A DNA stretch of 64,000 nt from Brevundimonas sp. UBA5936. GTDB taxonomy: Bacteria > Pseudomonadota > Alphaproteobacteria > Caulobacterales > Caulobacteraceae. The notes under the pieces were generated by a model, which worked only from the letters and a program-made list of their open reading frames with translations, was not told the origin of the DNA and did no database searches. The position numbers and the translations under genes were made by a program. Where the stretch lies: assembly GCA_002430835.1 (NCBI GenBank), contig DJDA01000045.1, positions 1-64,000 of the forward strand. The letters run 5' to 3'. This document shows, one piece after another, positions 35,251-50,007 of the stretch (its first letter is position 1; each line of letters starts with the position of its first letter).

Positions 35251-35864
35251 TCAGCCGCCGCGCGGGCGGCGGGGGCGGGTTCCGGCGTTGGAGCAGGGGG
35301 TGTAGCCGTCGCGCCAGATGCGGCCGGGCGTCAGGCGGCTGGCGTCGGCCAGTGCGCGGCAGTCGGCCGCCTGATGCACTTGAGCCGCCGCCAGGGCCAC
35401 GGAGGCGCAGGCGAAGGCGTCCTCGGCCGCGTCGTGGTGGCGGAAGGCGACGCCCAGTTCGGCGCAGACGTTGTTCAGCTTGTGCGAGGGGAACTCAGGC
35501 CAGCTGATCTGGGCCAGCTTGACGGTGCAGAGGTAGTCGAACTCGGGATAGGTCAGGCCGTAGTGGTCGCAGGTGTTGCGGATGACGCTGACGTCGAAGG
35601 CAGCGTTGTGGGCCAGCACCGTGCGGCCTTCGAGACGCGGGGCGATGGCGGCCAGGACGGCGGGGAATTCCTCGGCGTCCTCCACCTGTTCGGGGCCGAT
35701 GCCGTGGAAGGCGATGTTGAAGCTGGCGAAGCGCATCCCCGGCGGGCGGATGTAGTGGTGCTCGACGGATTCGATGACGCCGTCGTTGATCCAGGCCAGG
35801 CCGATGGAGCAGGGGCTGGCCCGCTGCTCATTGGCGGTTTCGAAGTCGATGGCGACGGCGTGCA

Positions 35865-35865
<1 letters not shown>
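35251..35865 (-). CDS. DnaQ-type 3'-5' exonuclease (DEDDh)
   Basis: A 204-aa exonuclease. The DEDDh residues fit: FDE motif AIDFETAN (Asp/Glu), AHNAAFDVSVIR (Asp), and HHDAAEDA (His and final Asp). Similar to the epsilon proofreading subunit fold but standalone. The ATG at 35865 overlaps the ligA stop codon by one base (TGATG), indicating translational coupling to ligase; an upstream start would add seven residues within ligA. It likely acts in DNA repair or RNA turnover. Confidence 0.88.
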
Positions 35866-38297
<2,432 letters not shown>

Positions 38298-38335
38298 CTA
38301 GCGTCGCGCCTCAAAGATTCCTGCCGGAGCCCTCC

Positions 38336-39301
38336 ATGCGTCCTGTCCTCGTCAGCCTGTCCGTGATCGCCGCCGCCCTGACGCTGGCCGCCTGTGAGAC
38401 GATGACCGTCCCGGCCGCGTCGGAAACGCCCATCGCCGCCGCCGCCTCGGCCGATTACGCCCAGTTGATGGATGATCTGCGCATCCTGTCGGCCGACGAC
38501 ATGCAGGGGCGCGACACCGGCTCGGAAGGCGGGGCCAAGGCGCGTGAATACATCGTGGCGCGGCTGGAGGCGCTGGGCGTCCAGCCCTCGCCGATGGGGC
38601 GTCTGCAGCCGTGGGAGATGCAGGGCCGCACGCGCGAGGGGACGAAGACCTACAGCGGGACCAACATCATCGGCGTGATCCCCGGCACGCGCGTGGCCGA
38701 CAAATACATCGTGGTGACGGCCCACTATGACCACGTCGGCGTCAATGACGGCCAGATCTACAACGGCGCGGACGACAACGCCTCGGGCGTGGCGACCATG
38801 CTGGAGCTGGCCAGGCGGCTGAAGGCCAACCCGCCCGAGCACAGCGTGCTGATCGTGGCGCTGGACGGCGAGGAGCGGGGCCTGCTGGGCGCCAAGCATT
38901 TCGTCGAGGCGCCGCCGGTGCCGCTGCACGCGATCGCGATGAACCTGAACTTCGACATGACGGCGCGGGCCGACAGCGACGGCAAGCTGTGGGTGACGGG
39001 GACGTATCAGCACCCCTATTTCCGCCCGGTGCTGGATCAGGTTCCGGCGCGCCGGAACGTCGCCTTCGCCTTCGGCAAGGACACGCCCGAGGACAAGGGC
39101 GCCGACAACTGGGTCGAGGCGTCGGACCATGCCGCCTTCCACCGCGCGGGCCTGCCGTTCCTGTATTTCGGGGTGAACTATCACACGGACTATCACCGTC
39201 CGAGCGACGACTTCGAGAAGGTCAATCCGGCGGTGTTCCAGGACTCGACCGAACTGGCCATCGGCGGCTTCCGGGCGCTGGACCGGTGGCTGGATCAGTG
39301 A
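38336..39301 (+). CDS. M28 family metallopeptidase (lipoprotein)
   Basis: A 321-aa protein with a lipobox LAAC near residue 19, so it is probably membrane-anchored and periplasmic. It is an M28 aminopeptidase-like enzyme: zinc ligands His in TAHYDHVGV, Asp in NGADDNASG, Glu/Glu in LDGEERGLLG, Asp in NFDMTA, and His in NYHTDYHRPSDD. Substrate unknown; the family includes glutaminyl cyclases and aminopeptidases. Confidence 0.9.
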   Translation: MRPVLVSLSVIAAALTLAACETMTVPAASETPIAAAASADYAQLMDDLRILSADDMQGRDTGSEGGAKAREYIVARLEALGVQPSPMGRLQPWEMQGRTREGTKTYSGTNIIGVIPGTRVADKYIVVTAHYDHVGVNDGQIYNGADDNASGVATMLELARRLKANPPEHSVLIVALDGEERGLLGAKHFVEAPPVPLHAIAMNLNFDMTARADSDGKLWVTGTYQHPYFRPVLDQVPARRNVAFAFGKDTPEDKGADNWVEASDHAAFHRAGLPFLYFGVNYHTDYHRPSDDFEKVNPAVFQDSTELAIGGFRALDRWLDQ

Positions 39302-39393
39302 CGACTGTCGCAAAACGCTTGCAAAGATAGGCCTTGAAACCGCCTTTAGAGCGGCGTTCTGTCGCACCTCTCATCAGTCGAGGAAATACAGAG

Positions 39394-40017
39394 ATGTCGG
39401 CGACGCAGGGCTTTGATCTTCAGCGGGTGCAGAAGCTGCGGAAGGCGGCGCTGCTGGTCGGACTGATCGGCGTGGTCGGGCTGGCCTTCGTCAGCCGGTC
39501 CATTGGCGGCGAGACCATGCTGCATGAAGGGCTGGAGGCGTTCGGTCTGGGCCTGATCGCCGTCTGCATTGTCGGGCGGGCCTGGTGCTCCCTCTATATC
39601 GGCGGGCGCAAGAAGGCCGAGATCGTGGATCGCGGACCCTATTCGATCAGCCGCAACCCGCTGTATGTCTTCAGCTTCATGGGGGCGTTCGGCGTGGGCG
39701 CGCAGACAGGCAGCATGACGCTTGCGACGGTCTTCCTGTTGCTGACCGTGGCGGTCTTCTACGCCACGGTGAAGCGCGAGGAGGCGTGGCTGGCGGGCGC
39801 CTTCGGCCAGACCTATGCGGACTATTGCGCGCGGACGCCGCGTTTCGGGCCGGACTTCTCCAAATGGCGCGACGCCGACAGTCTGGAGGTGCGTCCGCAG
39901 TTCTTCCTGACGACGCTGCGCGACGGCCTGGTGTTCCTGCTGGCCGTGCCTTTGTTCGAGTCGGTCGAGCGGTTGCAGGATCTGGGTTGGCTGTCGGCCC
40001 TGGTGCGTCTGCCTTGA
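39394..40017 (+). CDS. Isoprenylcysteine carboxyl methyltransferase-like membrane protein
   Basis: A 207-aa integral membrane protein of the ICMT/PEMT family with several hydrophobic helices and the SAM-binding YSISRNPLYVFSFMGAFG followed by VKREEAWLAGAFGQTYADYCARTPRF. Bacterial members methylate unidentified lipids or prenyl substrates. The ATG at 39394 has GAGGAA 8 bases upstream; the earlier ATG at 39334 would add basic non-homologous residues. Its stop overlaps the TTG of the next gene. Confidence 0.85.
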   Translation: MSATQGFDLQRVQKLRKAALLVGLIGVVGLAFVSRSIGGETMLHEGLEAFGLGLIAVCIVGRAWCSLYIGGRKKAEIVDRGPYSISRNPLYVFSFMGAFGVGAQTGSMTLATVFLLLTVAVFYATVKREEAWLAGAFGQTYADYCARTPRFGPDFSKWRDADSLEVRPQFFLTTLRDGLVFLLAVPLFESVERLQDLGWLSALVRLP

Positions 40018-40529
40018 GGGCCTTGCCGATCTTGCTGGCGGGGGCGCTGGCCCTGACGGTCGCGGCCTGCGACCGTGGCGCGACGCCCGACAAGACAGCG
40101 CAGGCGGCCGCCTTCAAGCACGACCTGCCGGAGGACGTGTCCGGCTATTACATACCCACGACGGCGGTGCAGGTCGGGGACTGGCGGCTGCATCACCTGT
40201 TCATGGGGCAGGTTCCCGACTTCATGAGCTGGCGCGACGGGGCGCGGACGGCGGGCTATGCGCCGATCATGCTGGAGTTCGCGGCGGGTGATGAGGCGCG
40301 GCGCACGCGGCTGATCCCGACGGCCTATGACGTGACCGAGGACCATGTGCGCTTTGAGGCGCGGTCGCGCGATCTGGGCGCTGTGTCGTTCGATGGAAGG
40401 CTGGACCAGGATGCGCTGGCGAAGGCGCGGCGCAATCTGGGCGATCAGGGCGTGGTCCTGAAAGGGACGCTGAAGGTCGGGGGCCGGACCTTCGACGGGG
40501 TGTCGATGCGGTGGTGGGCGGGGGACTGA
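40014..40529 (+). CDS. Lipoprotein of unknown function
   Basis: A 171-aa protein with the lipobox TVAAC about 18 residues in. The mature domain has DLPEDVSGYYIPTTAVQVGDWRLHHLFMGQ and YAPIMLEFAAGDEARRTRLIPTAYDVTED, with no known family. No ATG or GTG is available; the TTG at 40014 overlaps the previous stop (TTGA) and gives the best signal peptide. A second TTG nine bases later also works. Coupled to the methyltransferase gene. Confidence 0.7.
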   Translation: MRALPILLAGALALTVAACDRGATPDKTAQAAAFKHDLPEDVSGYYIPTTAVQVGDWRLHHLFMGQVPDFMSWRDGARTAGYAPIMLEFAAGDEARRTRLIPTAYDVTEDHVRFEARSRDLGAVSFDGRLDQDALAKARRNLGDQGVVLKGTLKVGGRTFDGVSMRWWAGD

Positions 40530-40553
40530 TCCCCCGCCGCTGAACCTTCGTCC

Positions 40554-41018
40554 TTAGGCGACGGTCGCCTTGACGATCTTGCCCGGCGCGCGGGGCGGCT
40601 CGCCCTTGGGCAGGGCGTCGACGTGATCCATGCCTTCGATCACTTCGCCCCAGACGGTGTACTGGCCGTCCAGGAAGCGGGCGTCGTCGAAGCAGATGAA
40701 GAACTGCGAGTTGGCGCTGTCCGGGTTGGCGGTGCGGGCCATGGAGCAGACGCCGCGGACGTGCGGCTCCTTCGAGAATTCCTGCTTCAGGTTGGGCTTC
40801 TTCGAGCCCGAGGTGCCGGTGCCCGTCGGGTCGCCGCCCTGGGCCATGAAGCCCGGAATCACGCGGTGGAAGACCACGCCGTCGTAGAAGCCTTCCTTGG
40901 CCAGATCGGTGATCTGCTTGACGTGGTTGGGCGCCAGGTCGTCGCGCAACTTGATGACGACGTTGCGGTCTTCGCCGTCGCCGGTGTCCAGGGTGAAGGT
41001 CAGGGTTTGGTCGGCCAT
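40554..41018 (-). CDS. ppiB: Peptidyl-prolyl cis-trans isomerase (cyclophilin)
   Basis: A 154-aa cytosolic cyclophilin without a signal peptide. Catalytic Arg and neighbours are in VVFHRVIPGFMAQGGDPTGTGT, followed by SMARTANPDSANSQFFICFDDARFLDGQYTVWGEV, a complete active-site set. Assists protein folding. Confidence 0.95.
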   Translation of the reverse strand: MADQTLTFTLDTGDGEDRNVVIKLRDDLAPNHVKQITDLAKEGFYDGVVFHRVIPGFMAQGGDPTGTGTSGSKKPNLKQEFSKEPHVRGVCSMARTANPDSANSQFFICFDDARFLDGQYTVWGEVIEGMDHVDALPKGEPPRAPGKIVKATVA

Positions 41019-41098
41019 CGGGCGCTCCTTGAGGTTATGCGAGCCGGAATTGTGCGCGGGTCATAGCGGCTGAACGCCGTCAGGGCTATGTGGGAAGC

Positions 41099-41821
41099 AT
41101 GAGTGAAGACGAAAAGCCCGCCGACAAGCCGCAGGAACGCCGCCGCATGGTGCGCCTGCCCACGGGCGGTACGGCCTCGGGCCGCAAGGTCGGCCAGAAG
41201 ATCAAGACGGCCGACAAGAAGTCGCTGTCCAGTCAGGCGTGGATCAAGCGGCAACTGTCCGACGAATGGTCGGACCGCGCGCGGGCCGAGGGCTGGCGCA
41301 GCCGCGCGGCTTTCAAGCTGATGGAGATCGACGACAAATACCGGTTGATCAGGCGCGGCTCGCGGGTCATCGACCTGGGCGCGGCGCCGGGCGGTTGGGT
41401 GCAGGTGGCGCTGGATCGCGGCGCGGCGGCGGTGGCGGGCGTGGACCTGCTGATGATCGAGCCGATCCCCGGCGCGACGCTGATTCAGGCGGACTTCACC
41501 GATCCGGGCGTGGATCAGCAGATGCTGGACGCCATCGGCGGGCCGCCGGACCTGGTGCTGTCGGACATGGCGCACAACACCATCGGCCATCGCCAGACCG
41601 ACCACCTGAAGATCATCGCCCTGATCGAGATCGCGGCCGACTTCGCTATCCGCACCCTGCGGCCGGGCGGGAATTTCGTGTCGAAGAACTTCCAGGGCGG
41701 CGACGCCGGCGGGGTGCTGACGCGCCTGCGCGAAGAGTTCGAGACGGTGAAATACGTGAAGCCCGAATCGAGCCGCAAGGGCAGCGCCGAGGTTTTCCTG
41801 GTGGCGCTGAATAAGCGGTAG
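41099..41821 (+). CDS. rlmE: 23S rRNA 2'-O-ribose methyltransferase RlmE (FtsJ)
   Basis: A 240-aa SAM-dependent enzyme methylating U2552 of 23S rRNA. Catalytic K-D-K-E residues: Lys in RAAFKLMEID, Asp in LSDMAHN, Lys in VSKNFQGG, Glu in KPESSRKGSAEVFLVAL. The SAM site is VIDLGAAPGGWVQVA. An Arg/Lys-rich N-terminal tail (about 1-45) is longer than in E. coli. The ATG at 41099 begins MSEDEKPADKP; an upstream GTG at 41090 would add three residues. Divergent from ppiB. Confidence 0.94.
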   Translation: MSEDEKPADKPQERRRMVRLPTGGTASGRKVGQKIKTADKKSLSSQAWIKRQLSDEWSDRARAEGWRSRAAFKLMEIDDKYRLIRRGSRVIDLGAAPGGWVQVALDRGAAAVAGVDLLMIEPIPGATLIQADFTDPGVDQQMLDAIGGPPDLVLSDMAHNTIGHRQTDHLKIIALIEIAADFAIRTLRPGGNFVSKNFQGGDAGGVLTRLREEFETVKYVKPESSRKGSAEVFLVALNKR

Positions 41822-41857
41822 GGCGCTGGCTCGCTGTCTTCCCACCCATAAATAACA

Positions 41858-41968
41858 GCCGTCATCCTCGGGCTTGACCCGAGGATCCAGCCTTTCCGTC
41901 TGCGTGACGTCGGCGAGGATGAGCGCGTCGCCGCACTGGATCCTCGGGTCAAGCCCGAGGATGACGGC
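41858..41968. repeat. Palindromic repeat, family C
   Basis: A 33-bp perfect inverted repeat (41858-41890 with 41936-41968), each arm itself a hairpin (CCTCGGG-CTTGA-CCCGAGG). Its spacer differs from families A and B. It lies between the convergent rlmE and DUF2061 genes and could act as a terminator. Confidence 0.85.
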
Positions 41969-41992
41969 GTGTGGGAGAGCTGACGGCGTCGG

Positions 41993-44154
<2,162 letters not shown>

Positions 44155-44160
44155 CCTGAT

Positions 44161-44190
44161 CCGCTCCCGGCCCCGGCCGGGAGCGGTTTT
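44161..44190 (+). terminator. Terminator after guaB
   Basis: A 12-bp stem (44161-44172 with 44175-44186) with a tight loop, followed by TTTTGTTTTG. Confidence 0.88.
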
Positions 44191-44219
44191 GTTTTGGGCT
44201 AGTGGAACAGGAGACCGGC

Positions 44220-44618
44220 GTGACGACTGAACTCACCTATCTGGCGGCGACGCTGGTGCTGGCTTTGGTGCAGGTCTTCCTGCCCGCCTTCGCCCGGACG
44301 CGCGAGTTCGGCCTGTCGTGGAACGCCGGGGCGCGGGACACGACGCCCGAGGCGCACAGCCCTGTCGTCGGCCGTCTGGAGCGGGCGCAGGCCAATCTGT
44401 TCGAGACCCTGCCGCTGTTCATCGGCGCCGTGCTGATCGCCCAGGTCGCCGATCGGACCGGCGCGCTGACGGCGTGGGGCGCGGCCCTCTACTTCTGGGC
44501 GCGCGTCGCCTATATCCCGCTGTACGCCCTGGGCGTTCCCTATATCCGGTCGCTGGTGTGGCTGGTCTCGCTTGCGGGACTGGCGATGTGCCTTCTGGCC
44601 CTTTTCATCCGAGACTGA
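44220..44618 (+). CDS. MAPEG family membrane protein
   Basis: A 132-aa protein with four transmembrane segments, of the MAPEG (membrane-associated proteins in eicosanoid and glutathione metabolism) family. SPVVGRLERAQANLFETLPLFIGAVL matches the conserved Glu/Arg/Asn region. The GTG at 44220 has CAGGAGAC five bases upstream; a GTG at 44202 has none. It ends 1 base before the rsmB start. Confidence 0.82.
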   Translation: MTTELTYLAATLVLALVQVFLPAFARTREFGLSWNAGARDTTPEAHSPVVGRLERAQANLFETLPLFIGAVLIAQVADRTGALTAWGAALYFWARVAYIPLYALGVPYIRSLVWLVSLAGLAMCLLALFIRD

Positions 44619-44619
44619 T

Positions 44620-45915
44620 TTGACCCCAGCCGCCCGTCTGGCCGCCGCCGCCGCCATCATCGACAGCATCTCGCAGGGCCGCCAGCCCGCCGACGCCGTG
44701 CTCAAGGCCTGGAGCCAGCAGAACCGCTACGCCGGTTCGGGCGACCGCCGCGCCATCGCCGAGCGCGTCTATCAGGTGCTGCGCGCGCGCGGCCGCCTGT
44801 CGGCCTTCATGGGCGGGCGTCAGGACGGACGCGCCCTGATCGTCGGCGCCCTGTCGGTGCTGGACGGCGCGACTCTGGAAGAGATCGAAGGCCTCTACAA
44901 CGGCGAAGGCTATGGCCCGCGTCCCCTGTCCAAGCACGAGCGCGGCCGCGTCATGGCGGGCGAGGACGCGGTCGATCTGGCCGAGGTCGCCCTGCCGGAC
45001 TTCGTGACGGCGGACCTGAAGGCGGTCCACGGCGACCGCTGGCGCGAAGAGGTCGAAGCCTTGAGCGGCCGCGCGCCGGTCGATCTGCGGGTCAACAGCC
45101 TGCGCGCCACGATGGAGGAGGTCGAGACCGAACTGCGCGACGCCGGTCTGTCGCCCCAGCGCACCGAACTGTCGGGCTGGGGGCTGCGTCTGGACGCCGA
45201 GCCTGCGCCGAACGTGCAGCCGCTGGACGGCTTCCAGAACGGCCATTTCGAGATTCAGGACGAGGCCAGTCAGATCGTCGGCTGGCTGTCCGGCGCCTTC
45301 CCCGGCGCGACGGTGGTGGATTACTGCGCGGGCGGCGGCGGCAAGACGCTGGGTCTGGTGCAGGCCATGCAGGGGCAGGGGGCGCTGATCGCCTGCGACG
45401 TCTCGGCCAAGCGTCTGGACAACGTGAAGCCGCGCCTGGCCCGTGTGGGCGTCGAGGCCGACCTGCGCCTGCTGGGCACGAACGGCGGCGGGGTCGAGGA
45501 TCTGAACGGTCAGGCCGATGTGGTGCTGGTCGACGCGCCGTGCTCGGGCTCGGGCGCCTGGCGGCGTCGGCCCGAGGACAGCTGGCGCCTGACGGCTGAG
45601 GAAGTGGCCCGTCTGCACGCGCTGCAACTGCGTATTCTGGGGCAGGCGACCAAGCTGGTGCGGCCGGGCGGTCGTCTGGCCTATGTCACCTGCTCGGTGC
45701 TCGGCGCCGAGAATGAGGCGACCGCCGCCGCCTTCGAAGCCGCGCACGCGGACTTCAAGCCCGTTCCCGTCGCCGATGCGGCGCACAGCGCGGACCTGAC
45801 AGAGGCGGGGCGCGAACGCCTGACCGCGCTGGCGCAAGGCAACCGTCTGCGTCTGTCGCCCGCCGCGACCGGCACGGACGGCTTCTTCATCGCCCTTTAT
45901 GAGCGCGTCTCATGA
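44620..45915 (+). CDS. rsmB: 16S rRNA (cytosine-C5) methyltransferase RsmB-like
   Basis: A 431-aa m5C methyltransferase. An N-terminal NusB-like domain (about 1-125) is followed by the SAM site VDYCAGGGGKTLGL, the first catalytic Cys in VDAPCSGSGAW and the second in TCSVLGAENE. The start is a TTG at 44620, one base after the MAPEG stop; no ATG or GTG in the frame gives a better N-terminus. The stop overlaps the mtnN start (ATGA). Confidence 0.9.
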   Translation: MTPAARLAAAAAIIDSISQGRQPADAVLKAWSQQNRYAGSGDRRAIAERVYQVLRARGRLSAFMGGRQDGRALIVGALSVLDGATLEEIEGLYNGEGYGPRPLSKHERGRVMAGEDAVDLAEVALPDFVTADLKAVHGDRWREEVEALSGRAPVDLRVNSLRATMEEVETELRDAGLSPQRTELSGWGLRLDAEPAPNVQPLDGFQNGHFEIQDEASQIVGWLSGAFPGATVVDYCAGGGGKTLGLVQAMQGQGALIACDVSAKRLDNVKPRLARVGVEADLRLLGTNGGGVEDLNGQADVVLVDAPCSGSGAWRRRPEDSWRLTAEEVARLHALQLRILGQATKLVRPGGRLAYVTCSVLGAENEATAAAFEAAHADFKPVPVADAAHSADLTEAGRERLTALAQGNRLRLSPAATGTDGFFIALYERVS

Positions 45916-46603
45916 GGCTGGAGCGCTACGGCGCCGTCACGGTCCTGCCGGTGATGGCGGCGCCCGCCGAGTATGGCGAGCACCTGCGCGCCCGCATCGA
46001 CCCGCTGATGACCGGCATCGGGCCGGTCGAAGGGGCAGTGGCGCTGACGGCGGCTCTGGCGCGGCTGGAGGCGAGGGGAGAGGCGCCGGACCTGATCCTG
46101 TCGCTGGGCTCGTGCGGGTCGCGCGTGTTGGATCATGCGGCGGTCTATCAGGCGTCGTCCGTGGTCTATCGCGACATGGACGCCAGCGCGCTGGGCTTCC
46201 CCAAAGGCGTGACGCCGCTGCTGGACAGGCCCGCCGTCCTGCCGCTGCCGTGCCCCATTCCCGGCGTGCCGAGCGCGCGCCTGTCGACCGGCGGAAACGT
46301 CGTCTCGGGCGCCGCCTATGACGCCATCGACGCCGAGATGGTGGACATGGAGACCTGGGCGCTGGTCCGCGCGGCCCAGACCTTCGGCCGGCCGCTGGCG
46401 GCGCTGCGCGGCGTGTCGGACGGCAAGGCCGAGCTGACGGGCCTGCACGACTGGACCTCGACCCTGCATCTGGTGGATGAGAACCTGGCTCGCGCTGTCG
46501 ACGGCTTGGTTTCCGTGCTGACGGATCACGGCCTCTTCGCCCTTGAAATTCCGGCCCTTCAGGGCCAAACCCTCGCCCAATCGCTCGCCCCGGATTCGAC
46601 CTC

Positions 46604-46607
<4 letters not shown>
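45912..46607 (+). CDS. MTA/SAH nucleosidase family protein
   Basis: A 231-aa nucleoside-phosphorylase superfamily protein. [14 protein letters not shown] near residue 36, LSLGSCGS near 64, and the substrate-ribose [12 protein letters not shown] near 143 are all present, as is the Asp in GVSDGKAEL. It probably cleaves methylthioadenosine or S-adenosylhomocysteine. Coupled to rsmB and guaA by ATGA overlaps. Cleaving SAH would relieve product inhibition of the upstream methyltransferase, an attractive link, and feeds adenine to purine salvage near guaA. Confidence 0.8.
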
Positions 46608-48166
<1,559 letters not shown>

Positions 48167-48232
48167 TTCAGACGTTTCGGGAGCATTTCTGAATGCGCCT
48201 CTAAGCGCCCGATGTGGAACTGAATTTATACG

Positions 48233-48262
48233 AGGCCCTTCGAATTTTTCGGAGGGCCTTTT
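48233..48262 (+). terminator. Terminator after guaA
   Basis: An imperfect 10-bp stem (48233-48242 with 48250-48259), AATTTTT loop, then TTTT. Confidence 0.85.
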
Positions 48263-48363
48263 CCTTTGTTGGCGCCATTTCTGACGGCGCCGTCAAAAGC
48301 GCCTCGAGTGTAATGACGGCCCCTGTGAGCATGGCGTTCCTGGGAAATCGTGCTCAGCGCGGC

Positions 48364-48385
48364 GCTATTTTCTTGCAGAAATAGC
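48364..48385. promoter_or_regulatory. Inverted repeat upstream of the serine hydrolase gene
   Basis: GCTATTT and AAATAGC (48364-48370, 48379-48385) around TCTTGCAG, 36 bases before the start codon, in an AT-rich patch. TTGCA-type motifs recur before the epimerase gene. Confidence 0.45.
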
Positions 48386-48420
48386 AAAATGAAGCCAGCC
48401 TTTGTGCAAGGGAGGCTATC

Positions 48421-49998
48421 ATGATGTCACTGCTACGCAATTCCGGTGCATTTATTGGCCTTGCGGCCTTGGTGGCCGGTGGAGGCGCGGCGGCGGCCGA
48501 GCCCGATCGCACGATCAGCGAGCGACAGATTGATGAGGTCGTCACGACGGCGCTCGCGTCGTTTGAAATCCCAGGCGTCGCCATCGCGGTGATCCAGCCG
48601 GGACAGGCGCCCTATCTGAAGGGTTACGGCGTCGTGGACTATCGGACGCAGACGCCCGTCAATGCTGACACCCTGTTCGGCATCGGGTCGATCTCCAAGG
48701 CCTTCACCACCACGGTGATCGCTCAACTGGAACAGGAAGGGCGGCTGGACTGGGATGACGCGGTCATCGACTATGTGCCCGAGTTCCGTCTGTCGGATGC
48801 GTGGGTGACGCGCGAGTTCACCATTCGCGATCTGGTCAGCCATCGATCGGGACTGGCGCCCTATGCCGGCGACCTGGTGATGCTGACGGAAGGCAAGGCG
48901 AACAAGGCGCAGGTCTATCAGGCGCTGGCGCATCTGGAGCCCAAGTCCAGTTTCCGCACCGAGTTCGCCTACGACAACCTGCTCTACATCGTCGCCGGCG
49001 ACCTGATCGAGCGCGTGTCGGGGCGGTCCTGGCAGGATGAGGTCCAGTCCCGTTTCCTGACCCGTCTGGACATGCGGAGCTGCGTGCCGGACCAGAAGCA
49101 GCTGGCGCCGAGCGCGGCGCGATCGCTGGCGCATGATTATGCTGACGGTCAGCTGACGACGGTGGATTTCCCCTTGCCGGACATCACCCTGGCGGCGGGC
49201 GGCATCTTCTGCAACGCGCGCGGCATGGCTCAATGGATGGCCTTCAATCTTGATCCGGACAAGGGGCCTGAATTGGACGCCGTGCGCCGCGCGGATTTGT
49301 TCAGCCCGGTCACCCTGATGCCGGTCGGACGTGCGGCCTCGCCCTATCAGGCCGGGACGACCTTCAGCGCCTACGCCCTGGGCTGGATGGTGCAGGACAG
49401 CTTCGGTCGTCGTGAGGTCCAGCACGGCGGCGGTCTGCCCGGCATGGTCAGCTATCTGAGCCTTTATCCTGACGACGGTTTCGGCGTCATGGTCATGACC
49501 AACAAGACCAGCGGCGCCGCCCGCGCCATCGCACAGCAACTGGCCGCGTTGAAGTTCAGCGCCAGCCCGGTGCGCGCCATCGCCGATCAGGGCCGGGCGG
49601 AGGTGGCCGCCATTCGCGCCGCCCAGGCGGACGCGGCGGTCGCCGGGACCGAGGTCGCGGCGGCGGGAGAAGCGCCGCGCCCGGCACTGCCTCTGGCGCA
49701 GTACGTCGGACGCTATGACGACGCCTGGTTCGGTCCGGTCGAGGTGCGGCTGGAGGGCGAGGATCTGGTCATGGATCTGGGCTCTGAAGCCATGACGGGA
49801 CGGCTGCGGCACGTCGACGGCGACCGCTTCATCGCCGCCTGGAGCGACCGGGCGCTGAACGCCGACGCCTATGTCAACTTCCGCCTCGATCCACGCGGCC
49901 AGGTTCGCGACATCGAAATGGCGCCTGTATCGGCGCGCACTGACCCATCGTTCAATTTCAGAGACCTGCGGCTGGTCAGGGCGGCGAAGCAACCGTAG
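48421..49998 (+). CDS. Secreted serine beta-lactamase-family hydrolase with DUF3471 C-terminal domain
   Basis: A 525-aa periplasmic protein with a signal peptide (about 1-26). The catalytic Ser is in GSISKAF (S90, K93), Tyr/Asn in AYDNLLY (Y184, N186), and HGG at 335-337 replaces the KTG of penicillin-binding proteins. A C-terminal DUF3471 domain (about 410-525) is present. Such proteins are D-aminopeptidases, DD-peptidases or esterases; peptide context here favours peptidase activity on D-residues. Strong AAGGGAGG ribosome site. First gene of the peptide-utilisation block. Not likely an antibiotic-resistance lactamase, but that is not excluded. Confidence 0.85.
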   Translation: MMSLLRNSGAFIGLAALVAGGGAAAAEPDRTISERQIDEVVTTALASFEIPGVAIAVIQPGQAPYLKGYGVVDYRTQTPVNADTLFGIGSISKAFTTTVIAQLEQEGRLDWDDAVIDYVPEFRLSDAWVTREFTIRDLVSHRSGLAPYAGDLVMLTEGKANKAQVYQALAHLEPKSSFRTEFAYDNLLYIVAGDLIERVSGRSWQDEVQSRFLTRLDMRSCVPDQKQLAPSAARSLAHDYADGQLTTVDFPLPDITLAAGGIFCNARGMAQWMAFNLDPDKGPELDAVRRADLFSPVTLMPVGRAASPYQAGTTFSAYALGWMVQDSFGRREVQHGGGLPGMVSYLSLYPDDGFGVMVMTNKTSGAARAIAQQLAALKFSASPVRAIADQGRAEVAAIRAAQADAAVAGTEVAAAGEAPRPALPLAQYVGRYDDAWFGPVEVRLEGEDLVMDLGSEAMTGRLRHVDGDRFIAAWSDRALNADAYVNFRLDPRGQVRDIEMAPVSARTDPSFNFRDLRLVRAAKQP

Positions 49999-50007
49999 GA
50001 AAAGGGC

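Noticed and set aside
48421..49998. Antibiotic-resistance beta-lactamase
   Set aside because: HGG replaces KTG, a DUF3471 domain follows, and the neighbours are peptide catabolic genes.
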